From Streptomyces sp. f51 (lineage in GTDB: Bacteria; Actinomycetota; Actinomycetes; Streptomycetales; Streptomycetaceae): 64,000 nt of DNA. Shown piece by piece: positions 44,063 through 52,476 of this stretch. A program made the position numbers and the translations under genes. How positions within the stretch are numbered: the first letter of the stretch is position 1; each line of letters starts with the position of its first letter. Below the pieces are notes generated by a model that did not search any database, was not told where the DNA came from, and was given only the letters and a program-made list of their open reading frames with translations. Where the stretch lies: the NCBI RefSeq assembly GCF_037940415.1, contig NZ_CP149798.1, forward strand, positions 6,543,001 to 6,607,000, read 5' to 3'.

Positions 44063-44117
44063 GTTCCGCGTGCCCCGCGGGTGACGGCGCTCGCGCCGAC
44101 CACCCGCGAGGGGCGCG

Positions 44118-45785
44118 TCAGGCCTGGTCCAGCAAGGTGAGCAGGGCCTTGCGCAGCGTCGTCCTCGGGTCCTTCGACGGCCCCTCGGACCGCCAGGCGA
44201 CGAAGCCGTCGGGGCGGACCAGCACCGCGCCCTCCGCGCCCACCCCGTGGACCTGCGCCCAGTCCGTGTCGCCCGCCGGCACCAGGTCCGCCTCGGGCCC
44301 GCCGCCGATCCGGTACGAGTCGAGCGGGACCGACAGCTGACGGGCCGTGTCCTGCGCCGCCTCGTGCCAGGCACCGGCCCCGTCCGCCGAGCTCAGCAGC
44401 ACCATGGAACGCTCGTACAGATCCAGGGAGGAGATCCGCGCGCCGGCGCGGGTCAGCCACAGATGCGGCGCCCTGCTCCCCGGCTCGCCCGTCAGCCGTA
44501 CGCCCTCGGGCACCACAGGCGCGGTCGTGTCGGCGCCGAGGACCGCGCCCCGCGGGTAGCGGTACGCGAGCGCCACGTTGAGGATCCCGCCCTTCCTGCC
44601 GCCGGGGCCGCCCTGCCCGGTCGCGCCCGGCTCCGGGGTGTACCCGGGGTGGCTGTGCTCGACCGAACGCGACGAGGCACGCGCGCTCGTCGCCTCCGCG
44701 ACCGGCCGGCGCTCGGCGTCGTAGGACTTCAGCAGCCCTGGACCCGCCCAGCCCGCCAGCACCGCGGACAGCTTCCAGGCGAGGTTGTGGGCGTCCTGGA
44801 TACCGGTGTTGGAGCCGAACGCCCCCGTCGGGGACATCTCGTGGGCCGAGTCGCCGGCCAGGAACACCCGCCCCTGCGCGTACCGTTCGGCGACCCGCTC
44901 GGCCGCGTGCCAGGCCGCCCGGCCGGTGATCTCCACATCCAGATCCGGTACGCCGACGGCCCGCCGGATGTGCTCCACACACCGCTCGTCCGTGAACTCC
45001 TCCAGCGTTTCCCCGTGTTCGGGGTGCCAGGGAGCGTGGAAGACCCAGTGCTCCTTGTTGTCCACGGGCAGCAGGGCGCCGTCCGCCTCCGGGTCGGTCA
45101 GGTAGCAGACGATGAACCGCCGGTCCCCGACGACCTCCGCGAGACCGCGCGAGGTGAACGTGAGGCTCACGTTGTGGAACAGGTCGCCAGGACCGGTCCG
45201 GCCGATGCGCAGCGTGTCCCGGATGGGGCTGCGCGGACCGTCCGCCGCGACGAGATAGTCCGCGCGGATCGTCGTGTGCTCGCCGGTCTCCCGGCTCTTG
45301 ACCTTCGCCGTCACCCCCTCGGAGTCCTGCTCGAAGGACATCAGCTCGGTCGAGAACCGCAGATCGCCGCCCAGCTCCGCGGCGCTCTTCAGCAGGACCG
45401 GTTCGAGGTCGTTCTGGCTGCACAGGCACCACGCCCCCGGGCTGAACCGGGCCAGTCCGCCGCCGGGGTCGATCTCCTTGAACAGCCACTCACCGGCGTC
45501 GCCCACCAGGGTCGGCGTCTGGAGGATGCCGTGGTTGTCGGCGAGCACGGACGCCGCCTCCTCGATGCGCCGCTGCACCCCGGCCACCCGGAAGATCTCC
45601 ATGGTGCGCACGTTGTTGCCGCGCCCGCGCGGATGCCTCGACGTACCCGCGTGCCGCTCGACCAGGATGTGCGGCACGCCGAGGCGCCCGAGGAACAGCG
45701 AGGTCGAGAGGCCCACCAGTGAGCCGCCGACGATGAGGACGGGCGTGTGGAGACCGTTCTCGCCGGCCTCTTCGAATCGGTTCAT
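44118..45785 (-). CDS. whiE-ORFVIII: FAD-dependent aromatic monooxygenase of the spore-pigment cluster
   Basis: A 555-residue PHBH-type flavoprotein hydroxylase. The dinucleotide motif LIVGGSLVGLSTSLFLGRLG is at about residues 18-37, the DG motif LVAADGPRSPIRD near 183, and the GD motif VFLAGDSAHEMSPTGAFGSN near 300. A C-terminal thioredoxin-like domain follows. It is divergent from the polyketide genes at 46019 onward, exactly the position of WhiE ORFVIII, which hydroxylates the grey spore pigment polyketide late in sporulation. The ATG at 45785 follows GGAGGCAATCG. The operon head is shared with the SchA/CurD-like gene through a 233-base divergent promoter region. Confidence 0.93.
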   Translation of the reverse strand: MNRFEEAGENGLHTPVLIVGGSLVGLSTSLFLGRLGVPHILVERHAGTSRHPRGRGNNVRTMEIFRVAGVQRRIEEAASVLADNHGILQTPTLVGDAGEWLFKEIDPGGGLARFSPGAWCLCSQNDLEPVLLKSAAELGGDLRFSTELMSFEQDSEGVTAKVKSRETGEHTTIRADYLVAADGPRSPIRDTLRIGRTGPGDLFHNVSLTFTSRGLAEVVGDRRFIVCYLTDPEADGALLPVDNKEHWVFHAPWHPEHGETLEEFTDERCVEHIRRAVGVPDLDVEITGRAAWHAAERVAERYAQGRVFLAGDSAHEMSPTGAFGSNTGIQDAHNLAWKLSAVLAGWAGPGLLKSYDAERRPVAEATSARASSRSVEHSHPGYTPEPGATGQGGPGGRKGGILNVALAYRYPRGAVLGADTTAPVVPEGVRLTGEPGSRAPHLWLTRAGARISSLDLYERSMVLLSSADGAGAWHEAAQDTARQLSVPLDSYRIGGGPEADLVPAGDTDWAQVHGVGAEGAVLVRPDGFVAWRSEGPSKDPRTTLRKALLTLLDQA

Positions 45786-46018
45786 CGATTGCCTCCAGCG
45801 CCCCCTTGGACGCGAGTCAGGGATGGGATGCAGATTCCATGCCCGGTGCGGGCCGGTTCGCGCGGCAGGGGCACCCGGATGGCGCGCGGTTCACTCGCCT
45901 GACCCGTGGGGCTCGCGCGGTCCCGGGTACGCGGCAACGATCAGCACATGGCGGCCCCGGCGTTTCGGATACCGCGGTCGTTCCGGACTTCCGTGACGAA
46001 GAAGAGAGGTATGCCGCA
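45786..46018. promoter_or_regulatory. Divergent promoter region of the spore-pigment cluster
   Basis: These 233 bases separate whiE ORFVIII from ORFI. In S. coelicolor the equivalent region carries two sporulation promoters, with the ORFVIII promoter depending on sigma-F. Candidate sigma-B/F-like -10 elements are GGGTAC (45925-45930, plus strand) and GGGCAT (minus strand, 45839-45844), but the matching -35 elements are not convincing, so neither should be taken as mapped. Confidence 0.45.
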
Positions 46019-47143
46019 ATGTCCAACTCGGGACGTATCGCGCAGTCGGCCTTCGACGGCTCGAAGCTGCGGGTGATCCTGCTGCTCGACCTGTACGAGG
46101 GCGCACAGCAGCAGTTCCTCGACGCCTACGAGCTCATGCGCAACCAGGTCGCCTCGGTCCCCGGTCACATCAGTGACCAGCTCTGCCAGTCGATCGAGAA
46201 CCCCTCGCAGTGGCTCATCACCAGCGAGTGGGAGAGCGCACCGCCCTTCCTCGCCTGGGTGAACAGCGAGGAGCACGTCGAGACCGTCCGGCCCATGCAC
46301 AGCTGCGTCCGGGACACCCGGTCGATGCGCTACAGCATCCTGCGCGAGACCAGCCCCGCCGAGCCGCTCACCCCGGAGACGGCCAGGTCGGCCCTCCAGG
46401 TCGAGGCCCGCGAGGGCAAGGGAGTCGCGCGCCACGCACTCACCTTCACCGTCAAGCCCGGATCCGAGTCGAAGGTCGCGGAGATCCTGGCCGGCTACGA
46501 GTCGCCCGAGGCCAAGGTCGACGACACCACCCGGCTGCGCCGCACCTCGCTGTTCATGCACGGCAACCGGGTCGTACGGGCCGTGGAGGTCGAGGGCGAC
46601 CTCCTGGCAGCGCTGCGCCACGTGTCGCGCCAGCCCGAGGTCCGCGCCGTCGAGGAGGCCATCAATCCCTACCTGGAGCAGGACCGGGATCTGAGCGACC
46701 CCGACTCGGCCCGGGTCTTCTTCACCCGTGCCGCGCTGCCCGCCGTGCACCACGTGGTCTCCGGCCGCGAGGAGCCCGCCAAGGTGACCCGGCACGCGCT
46801 GTTCTACCCGGCCAGGCCCGGCTGCGGCATGGAACTGGCCCGGCTGCTCGCCCACCAGGACGAGGCCGCGGCCGACGACAGGAACAGCCCCGTGTACAGC
46901 AGCACCGTCTTCCAGCGCGACGACATCGTGGTGCGGCTCATCGACATCACCGGCGACCTCGACCGCGACCCCGTCGCCTCCCTCGGCCTCAAGGGCGCCA
47001 GGAAGGCCGCCGAACTGGAGCGTCTCCTCGACGGTCCCGCGATCGGCGTCGAGGGCTCCCTGGAGACGGAACGCAACATCAACCGCCTCCTGTCGCACGC
47101 CGACATGCTGCCCATCACCGACCGGAGCTCGGCGGACTCCTGA
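46019..47143 (+). CDS. whiE-ORFI: SchA/CurD-like spore-pigment protein
   Basis: A 374-residue protein of the SchA/CurD family found at the head of spore-pigment type II PKS operons. The first about 100 residues have an antibiotic-biosynthesis-monooxygenase-like ferredoxin fold (LRVILLLDLYEGAQQQFLDA, SQWLITSEWESAPPFLAWVN). The rest repeats similar dimeric alpha-beta modules (ARHALTFTVKPGSESKVAEIL and TRHALFYPARPGCGMELARLL). ATG 46019 follows AGAGAGG. The biochemical role is not established; it may assist folding or oxidation of the polyketide. Confidence 0.88.
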   Translation: MSNSGRIAQSAFDGSKLRVILLLDLYEGAQQQFLDAYELMRNQVASVPGHISDQLCQSIENPSQWLITSEWESAPPFLAWVNSEEHVETVRPMHSCVRDTRSMRYSILRETSPAEPLTPETARSALQVEAREGKGVARHALTFTVKPGSESKVAEILAGYESPEAKVDDTTRLRRTSLFMHGNRVVRAVEVEGDLLAALRHVSRQPEVRAVEEAINPYLEQDRDLSDPDSARVFFTRAALPAVHHVVSGREEPAKVTRHALFYPARPGCGMELARLLAHQDEAAADDRNSPVYSSTVFQRDDIVVRLIDITGDLDRDPVASLGLKGARKAAELERLLDGPAIGVEGSLETERNINRLLSHADMLPITDRSSADS

Positions 47144-47211
47144 CGGAGCGCCGCAGCCCGCGTCCCCAGGACGTCCCATCCGACGTCCTCGCCACACCCG
47201 GAGGTTCAAGC

Positions 47212-47694
47212 ATGATCCAGCACCATCCACGCATCGTGGACCTGAGCGAGACGGAACCCAACCGCAGGCGCGGAGGAGACGTCCGGGCCCTGCTCACACC
47301 CGCCACGGCGGGGTCCACCAGCGGCTTCATGGGGCTCGCCATCATCCAGCCCGGCGAGCGCATCGGTGAGCACTACCACCCGTACTCCGAGGAGTTCGTG
47401 TACGTGGTCAGCGGCGCCCTCGAAGTGGACCTGGACGGTGAGGCGTTCGCGCTCCGGCCCGACCAGGGCCTGCTCATCCCGATCGACATGCGGCACCGCT
47501 TCCGCAACGTCGGCGACGAGGAGGCCCGCATGGTCTTCCACCTCGGCCCGCTCGCCCCGCGTCCGAGCCTCGGCCATGTCGACACGGAGGCCACCGACGA
47601 CTCCGTGCCGAGCCCCGAGTTCATGACCGCCGTGCCCAACCTGTCCGCGCCCGACCACGGACAGTCGTCCGAGCGAAGCGGGGCCATAAAGTGA
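47212..47694 (+). CDS. whiE-ORFII: Cupin-domain spore-pigment protein
   Basis: A 160-residue single-domain cupin. The metal-site strands are GEHYHPYSEEFVYVVSGALE (about residues 52-71, with His and Glu ligands) and PIDMRHRFRNVGDEEARMVFH (about 93-113; His). It matches the CurC/SchB/WhiE ORFII proteins of pigment clusters. ATG 47212 follows CCGGAGG. The stop overlaps the GTG of the KS-alpha gene. The likely role is polyketide processing, but no reaction is proven. Confidence 0.9.
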   Translation: MIQHHPRIVDLSETEPNRRRGGDVRALLTPATAGSTSGFMGLAIIQPGERIGEHYHPYSEEFVYVVSGALEVDLDGEAFALRPDQGLLIPIDMRHRFRNVGDEEARMVFHLGPLAPRPSLGHVDTEATDDSVPSPEFMTAVPNLSAPDHGQSSERSGAIK

Positions 47695-48959
47695 CGCGGC
47701 GGGTGGCCGTCACCGGCATCGGTGTGGTCGCTCCGGGCGGTACCGGGACAAAGGCGTTCTGGGACCTCCTCGAAGGCGGCCGCACCGCGACCCGGGGGAT
47801 CACGCTCTTCGACCCGGTGGGCCTGCGCTCGCGCATAGCCGCCGAATGCGACTTCGACCCGCTCGCGCACGGCCTGGACCCCGAGCTGATCGAACACACC
47901 GACCGGTACATCCAGTTCGCCGTGGTCGCGGCCGGAGAGGCCGTCCGCGACTCCGGTCTCGACCCGGGCCGGGAAGACCCGTGGCGCGTCGCCGTCTCCC
48001 TGGGCAGCGCCGTCGGCGGCACCACCCGTCTCGAACACGACTACGTCCAGGTCAGCGAGTCGGGCAAGCGCTGGGACGTGGACCACCGCGCGGCCGACCC
48101 GAAACTCCACCTCGCGTTCGCGCCCAGCACCCTCGCCTCGGTCGTCGCCGAACAGTTCGGGGCACAGGGACCGGTGCAGACCGTCTCGACCGGGTGCACC
48201 TCAGGACTCGACGCGGTCGGATACGCCTTCCACACCATCGAGGAAGGCCGGGCCGACGTCTGCATAGCCGGGGCGTCCGACTCGCCGATATCCCCGATCA
48301 CGATGGCCTGCTTCGACGCCATCAAGGCCACGTCGCCCGACAACGACGACGCCGAGCACGCCTCCCGGCCCTTCGACGCCAACCGCAACGGCTTCGTCAT
48401 GGGCGAGGGTGCGGCCGTCCTGGTCCTGGAGGAGTACGAGCACGCCAGGGCCCGCGGCGCGCACATCTACTGCGAGATCGGCGGCTACGCCACCTACGGC
48501 AACGCCTACCACATGACCGGGCTCACCAGTGAGGGCCTGGAGATGTCCCGGGCCATCGACAGCACGCTCGACCAGGCCCGGCTCGACCCCACGCTCATCG
48601 ACTACGTCAACGCGCACGGCTCCGGCACCCGGCAGAACGACCGGCACGAGACCGCCGCCGTCAAACGGTCCCTGGGCGAGCACGCCCACCGGACACCGAT
48701 GAGCTCCATCAAATCCATGGTGGGCCACTCACTGGGCGCGATCGGCGCGATCGAGGTCGTCGCCTGCGTCCTCGCCCTGAAGCACCAGGTGGTGCCGCCC
48801 ACGGCGAACTACGAGACCCCCGACCCCGAGTGCGACCTGGACTACGTGCCGCGCACCGCACGCCAGCGGAAGCTCAGGAATGTGCTCTCCGTCGGCAGCG
48901 GCTTCGGCGGATTCCAGTCCGCGGTGCTCCTGACCGGGCCGGCTGGGAGGACACGATGA
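47691..48959 (+). CDS. whiE-ORFIII: Type II PKS ketosynthase alpha (spore pigment)
   Basis: A 422-residue ketosynthase. The nucleophile Cys is in VSTGCTSGLDAVGYA (about residue 169), and the catalytic histidines are in VNAHGSGTRQND (about 306) and MVGHSLGAIGAIE (about 345). It starts with VAVTGIGVVAPGG, typical of type II KS. The GTG at 47691 overlaps the cupin stop (GTGA). With the KS-beta partner and ACP it builds the poly-beta-ketone of the grey spore pigment. Confidence 0.96.
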   Translation: MTRRVAVTGIGVVAPGGTGTKAFWDLLEGGRTATRGITLFDPVGLRSRIAAECDFDPLAHGLDPELIEHTDRYIQFAVVAAGEAVRDSGLDPGREDPWRVAVSLGSAVGGTTRLEHDYVQVSESGKRWDVDHRAADPKLHLAFAPSTLASVVAEQFGAQGPVQTVSTGCTSGLDAVGYAFHTIEEGRADVCIAGASDSPISPITMACFDAIKATSPDNDDAEHASRPFDANRNGFVMGEGAAVLVLEEYEHARARGAHIYCEIGGYATYGNAYHMTGLTSEGLEMSRAIDSTLDQARLDPTLIDYVNAHGSGTRQNDRHETAAVKRSLGEHAHRTPMSSIKSMVGHSLGAIGAIEVVACVLALKHQVVPPTANYETPDPECDLDYVPRTARQRKLRNVLSVGSGFGGFQSAVLLTGPAGRTR

Positions 48960-50200
48960 GCACTCAGCGCCCCCGGAACGCGGCCGTCACCGGCATCGGT
49001 GTCATCGCGCCCAACGGACTGCGCGCCGACGCCTACTGGAAGTCCGTCAGGGAAGGCCTCAGCGTCCTGGACGGCATCACCCGCGAGGGCTGCGGACATC
49101 TGCCGCTGCGCGTCGCCGGCGAGGTACGGGCCTTCGACGCCGCGGACCTCATCGAAGAACGCTTCCTCGTCCAGACCGACCGCTTCAGCCACTTCGCGCT
49201 GGCCGCGACCGTTCTCGCCCTCGACGACGCGGGCCTCGGAGCGGGCGCCCCCGAGGACGCGTACGACGTCGGCGTGGTCACCGCCGCCGGATCAGGCGGC
49301 GGCGAGTTCGGCCAGCGCGAACTCCAGAAACTGTGGGGCCAGGGCTCCAAGTTCGTCGGGCCCTACCAGTCCATCGCCTGGTTCTACGCCGCCAGCACCG
49401 GCCAGATCTCCATCCGCGGCGGGTTCAAGGGTCCCTGCGGAGTCGTCGCGAGCGACGAGGCCGGAGGACTGGACGCCGTCGCGCACGCCGCCCGCGGTGT
49501 GCGGCGCGGCACCGGCGCGATGCTCGTCGGCGCCGCCGAGGCGCCGCTCGCCCCGTACTCGATGGTCTGCCAGCTCGGCTACCCCGAACTGAGCACCGTC
49601 GAGGACCCCGCGCGCGCCTACCGCCCCTTCACCGAGGGAGCCTGCGGCTTCGTGCCCGCGGAAGGCGGCGCCATGCTCGTCGTCGAGGACGAACGACGGG
49701 CACGCGAACGGGGAGCCGGGATCCGGGCCCTGGTCGCCGGACACGCGGCCACGTTCACCGGGGCCTCGCAGTGGGAGCGGTCGAGGGAGGGGCTCGCCCA
49801 CGCGATCCGGGGCGCCCTCGCCGAGGCCGGCTGCGCCCCGGAGGAGATCGACGTCGTCTTCGCCGACGCCCTGGGCGTCCCGGCCGCGGACCGCGCCGAA
49901 GCCCTGGCCATCGCCGACGCCCTCGGGGCGCACGGCACCCGGGTACCCGTCACGGCGCCCAAGACCGGCATCGGACGGGCCTACTGCGGGGCACCCCTGC
50001 TCGACACCGCGGCCGCGGTCCTCGCCATGGAGCACGGCCAGATCCCGCCCACCCCCAACGTGTTCGACGTCTGCCACGACCTCGACCTGGTGACGTCGAA
50101 CGCCCGCCCCGCCGAACTGCGCACGGCCCTGGTCCTCAGCAGAGGACTCATGGGGTCCAACGCCGCCCTGGTCGTGCGCCGCGGCGACCGCGCCCGCTAG
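48956..50200 (+). CDS. whiE-ORFIV: Type II PKS ketosynthase beta / chain length factor (spore pigment)
   Basis: A 414-residue chain length factor. Opposite the KS-alpha Cys it has Glu in VVASDEAGGLDAV (about residue 169), where most CLFs carry Gln. The catalytic His motifs are degenerate (FADALGVPAADRAEA instead of NAHGTxT). It heterodimerises with KS-alpha and sets chain length. The ATG overlaps the KS-alpha stop (ATGA) and follows GGGAGG. Membership in the whiE operon is certain from order. Confidence 0.95.
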   Translation: MSTQRPRNAAVTGIGVIAPNGLRADAYWKSVREGLSVLDGITREGCGHLPLRVAGEVRAFDAADLIEERFLVQTDRFSHFALAATVLALDDAGLGAGAPEDAYDVGVVTAAGSGGGEFGQRELQKLWGQGSKFVGPYQSIAWFYAASTGQISIRGGFKGPCGVVASDEAGGLDAVAHAARGVRRGTGAMLVGAAEAPLAPYSMVCQLGYPELSTVEDPARAYRPFTEGACGFVPAEGGAMLVVEDERRARERGAGIRALVAGHAATFTGASQWERSREGLAHAIRGALAEAGCAPEEIDVVFADALGVPAADRAEALAIADALGAHGTRVPVTAPKTGIGRAYCGAPLLDTAAAVLAMEHGQIPPTPNVFDVCHDLDLVTSNARPAELRTALVLSRGLMGSNAALVVRRGDRAR

Positions 50201-50229
50201 TCCGGGCCGCACGTGAGGAGAACCACCGC

Positions 50230-50490
50230 ATGATCACCACCGAAGTGACCGTCGACGAACTGGCCGCGCTCATGAAGAAGGCGGCCGGGATCACCGTCGA
50301 CCCCCTCGAACTCGCGCAGTCCTTCGACGCGCCGTTCGGCACCCTCGGACTCGACTCGCTGGGCCTGCTCGGCATCGTCGGCGAACTGGAGAACCGGTAC
50401 AGCCGGCCCCTGCCGCCCGACGCCGAGCGCTGCAAGACCCCGCGCGAGTTCCTCGACCTCGTCAACGACACCCTCAAGGCTGGAGCCTGA
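50230..50490 (+). CDS. whiE-ORFV: Acyl carrier protein (spore pigment)
   Basis: An 86-residue ACP. The phosphopantetheine attachment Ser is in LGLDSLGLLGIVGELE (about residue 42), within a four-helix acidic domain. It carries the growing polyketide for KS-alpha/KS-beta. ATG 50230 follows GTGAGGAGAACC. It is 29 bases after KS-beta and directly before the aromatase gene (the stop and the next GTG are 1 base apart). Confidence 0.95.
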   Translation: MITTEVTVDELAALMKKAAGITVDPLELAQSFDAPFGTLGLDSLGLLGIVGELENRYSRPLPPDAERCKTPREFLDLVNDTLKAGA

Positions 50491-50491
50491 A

Positions 50492-50971
50492 GTGCCCGGA
50501 CACACCGAGAACAGCATCGTCATCGACGCCCCGCTCGACCTCGTGTGGGACATCACGAACGACATCGAGAACTGGCCGCGGCTCTTCAGCGAGTACGCGG
50601 CCCTGGAGATCCTGACCCGGGACGGCGACACGACCACCTTCCGGCTCACCATGCACCCGGACGAGAACGGCAAGGTGTGGAGCTGGGTCTCGCAGCGCAC
50701 CGTCGACCGCCCCGGGCGGACCGTCCGGGCGCGCCGCGTCGAGACGGGACCGTTCGCGCACATGAACATCCGGTGGGAGTACGAGGAGACGCCGGCCGGC
50801 ACGCACATGCGCTGGGTGCAGGACTTCGCGATGAAGCCCGACGCCCCGGTCGACGACGACTGGATGACGGACAACATCAACCGCAACTCCGTCGTCCAGA
50901 TGGCCCTCATCCGGGACCGGATCGAGCAGGCCGCCCGTGAGCGCCGCAGCCCCGCCGCCATGCCCCGCTGA
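50492..50971 (+). CDS. whiE-ORFVI: Polyketide aromatase/cyclase (START-like)
   Basis: A 159-residue SRPBCC/START-like cyclase of the TcmN/WhiE ORFVI type: ENSIVIDAPLDLVWDITNDI (about 5-24), IENWPRLFSEYAALEIL, and a conserved helix DDDWMTDNINRNSVVQMALI near the C-terminus. These enzymes guide the first ring closure of the nascent chain. The GTG start at 50492 lies 1 base after the ACP stop. It is followed after 30 bases by the second cyclase. Confidence 0.93.
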   Translation: MPGHTENSIVIDAPLDLVWDITNDIENWPRLFSEYAALEILTRDGDTTTFRLTMHPDENGKVWSWVSQRTVDRPGRTVRARRVETGPFAHMNIRWEYEETPAGTHMRWVQDFAMKPDAPVDDDWMTDNINRNSVVQMALIRDRIEQAARERRSPAAMPR

Positions 50972-51001
50972 CCCGCCGAACCGGAACAGGAAGGACACCC
51001 G

Positions 51002-51334
51002 ATGCATCACGCCCTGATCGTCGCCCGTATGGCCCCCGGCTCGGCCCCGGCGATCTCCGACGTGTTCGCCGCCTCCGACCGGGGTGAGCTCCCGCACCTC
51101 ATCGGGGTCAACCGGCGCAGCCTCTTCCAGTTCGGTGACGTGTATCTGCACCTCATCGAATCGGAACGGGACCCGGGCCCCGCCATCGCGAAGGTGGCAG
51201 GACACCCCGAGTTCCGCAGCGTCAGCGAGGAACTCTCCGCGTACGTCAGCGCGTACGACCCGCAGACCTGGCGCAGCCCCAAGGACGCCATGGCGCAGTG
51301 CTTCTACCGCTGGGAGCGGGACACCGCCTCCTGA
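51002..51334 (+). CDS. whiE-ORFVII: TcmI-type polyketide cyclase
   Basis: A 110-residue TcmI-family cyclase with a ferredoxin-like fold (MHHALIVARMAPGSAPAISD, FAASDRGELPHLIGVNRRSL, FGDVYLHLIESERD). It catalyses late ring closure in aromatic polyketides. ATG 51002 follows GGAAGGACACCC. It is the last gene of the plus-strand pigment operon, and a strong bidirectional terminator follows. Confidence 0.94.
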   Translation: MHHALIVARMAPGSAPAISDVFAASDRGELPHLIGVNRRSLFQFGDVYLHLIESERDPGPAIAKVAGHPEFRSVSEELSAYVSAYDPQTWRSPKDAMAQCFYRWERDTAS

Positions 51335-51350
51335 GGCACCGTGACACGAC

Positions 51351-51398
51351 CCGAGGCCGCCGGCTCCGCGACGAAGCGGAACCGGCGGCCTCGGGTTT
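51351..51398. terminator. Bidirectional terminator between the whiE operon and the methyltransferase gene
   Basis: CCGAGGCCGCCGG (51351-51363) pairs with CCGGCGGCCTCGG (51382-51394), extended by an inner TCCGC/GCGGA stem, and is followed by GTTTT. The genes on either side converge here. Confidence 0.9.
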
Positions 51399-51416
51399 TC
51401 GGCGTGCGCCGTCCGG

Positions 51417-52445
51417 TCAGCCCGGGACGGTGCACTCGAAGGCGTGGAGATAGGGGTTCACCGGGCGGATCTCGCCGATGACCAGGCCCGCGGCGGTGAG
51501 CCGGTCGATCATGCTCTGCCGGGTGTGCTTGGCACCGCCGACGTTCAGGAGCAGCAGCAGGTCCATGGCCGTCGTGAACCGCATGGACGGGGTGTCGTCC
51601 ACGAGGTTCTCGATGACGACGACCCGGGCGCCGGGCCGGGCCGCCGCGCGGACGTTCGCGAGCGCCCTGCGGGTGCTCGCGTCGTCCCACTCCAGGATGT
51701 TCTTGATGATGTACACGTCCGCCTGGACCGGGATGTCCTCACGGCAGTCGCCGGCCACGATCCGCACCCGGCCGGCCAGTGCCCCGCCGTCGCGCAGCCG
51801 GGGATCGGCGTTCTCCACCACGCCCGGCAGGTCGAGCAGCGTGCCGTGCAGGCCCGGGTGCTTCTCCAGCAGGCTGGCCACCACGTGACCCTGGCCGCCG
51901 CCGATGTCGGCGACCGACTGCACGCCCCGCAGGTCGAGGAGCTTCGCCACGTCCTGGGCGGACTGCGAACTGGACGTCGTCATGGCCCGGTTGAAGACGT
52001 GCGCGGATTCCGGGGCGTCCTCGTTGAGGTACTGGAAGAACTCCTTGTCGTACACGTCCTCGAAGACGCCCCGGCCGGAGCGGACCGCCTCGTCGAGCTT
52101 CGGCCAGACGTTCCACGTCCACGGCTCGGTGCACCACAGGGCGATGTAGCGCAGGCTGTTCGGGTCGTCCTCGCGCAGGAGCCGGGACATGTCCGTGTGC
52201 GCGAACGTGCCGTCGGGACGCTCCGTGAAGACGCCCTGGCAGGACAGGGCGCGCAGCAGCCGGCGCAGGGTCCCCGGCTGGGTCTTCACCGCGGCGGCCA
52301 GTTCGTCGGCGCTCATGGGGACGTCGTCGAGGGCGTCCGCCACGCCCAGCCGGGCGGCGGCGCGCACGGCGGCGGCCCGCGCCGCGCCGAAGACGAGTTC
52401 CCGCAGTTGCATGGACGGCGGGGGACTCTGTTCCACAGTGGTCAT
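51417..52445 (-). CDS. O-methyltransferase, spore-pigment associated
   Basis: A 342-residue class I SAM methyltransferase of the plant/actinomycete polyketide O-methyltransferase type (PF00891). An N-terminal winged-helix dimerisation domain (about 15-105; ADELAAAVKTQPGTLRRLLRAL) is followed by the SAM loop VADIGGGQGHVVASLLEKHP (about 180-199) and YIIKNILEWDD (about 241-251, motif with the catalytic base region). It converges on the whiE operon and probably methylates the pigment, as do OMTs in several Streptomyces spore-pigment clusters. ATG at 52445; a beta-helix protein gene lies 31 bases upstream on the same strand. Confidence 0.88.
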   Translation of the reverse strand: MTTVEQSPPPSMQLRELVFGAARAAAVRAAARLGVADALDDVPMSADELAAAVKTQPGTLRRLLRALSCQGVFTERPDGTFAHTDMSRLLREDDPNSLRYIALWCTEPWTWNVWPKLDEAVRSGRGVFEDVYDKEFFQYLNEDAPESAHVFNRAMTTSSSQSAQDVAKLLDLRGVQSVADIGGGQGHVVASLLEKHPGLHGTLLDLPGVVENADPRLRDGGALAGRVRIVAGDCREDIPVQADVYIIKNILEWDDASTRRALANVRAAARPGARVVVIENLVDDTPSMRFTTAMDLLLLLNVGGAKHTRQSMIDRLTAAGLVIGEIRPVNPYLHAFECTVPG

Positions 52446-52476
52446 TCAATGCCTCGATTCTGGTGTCGTGCCGTAC

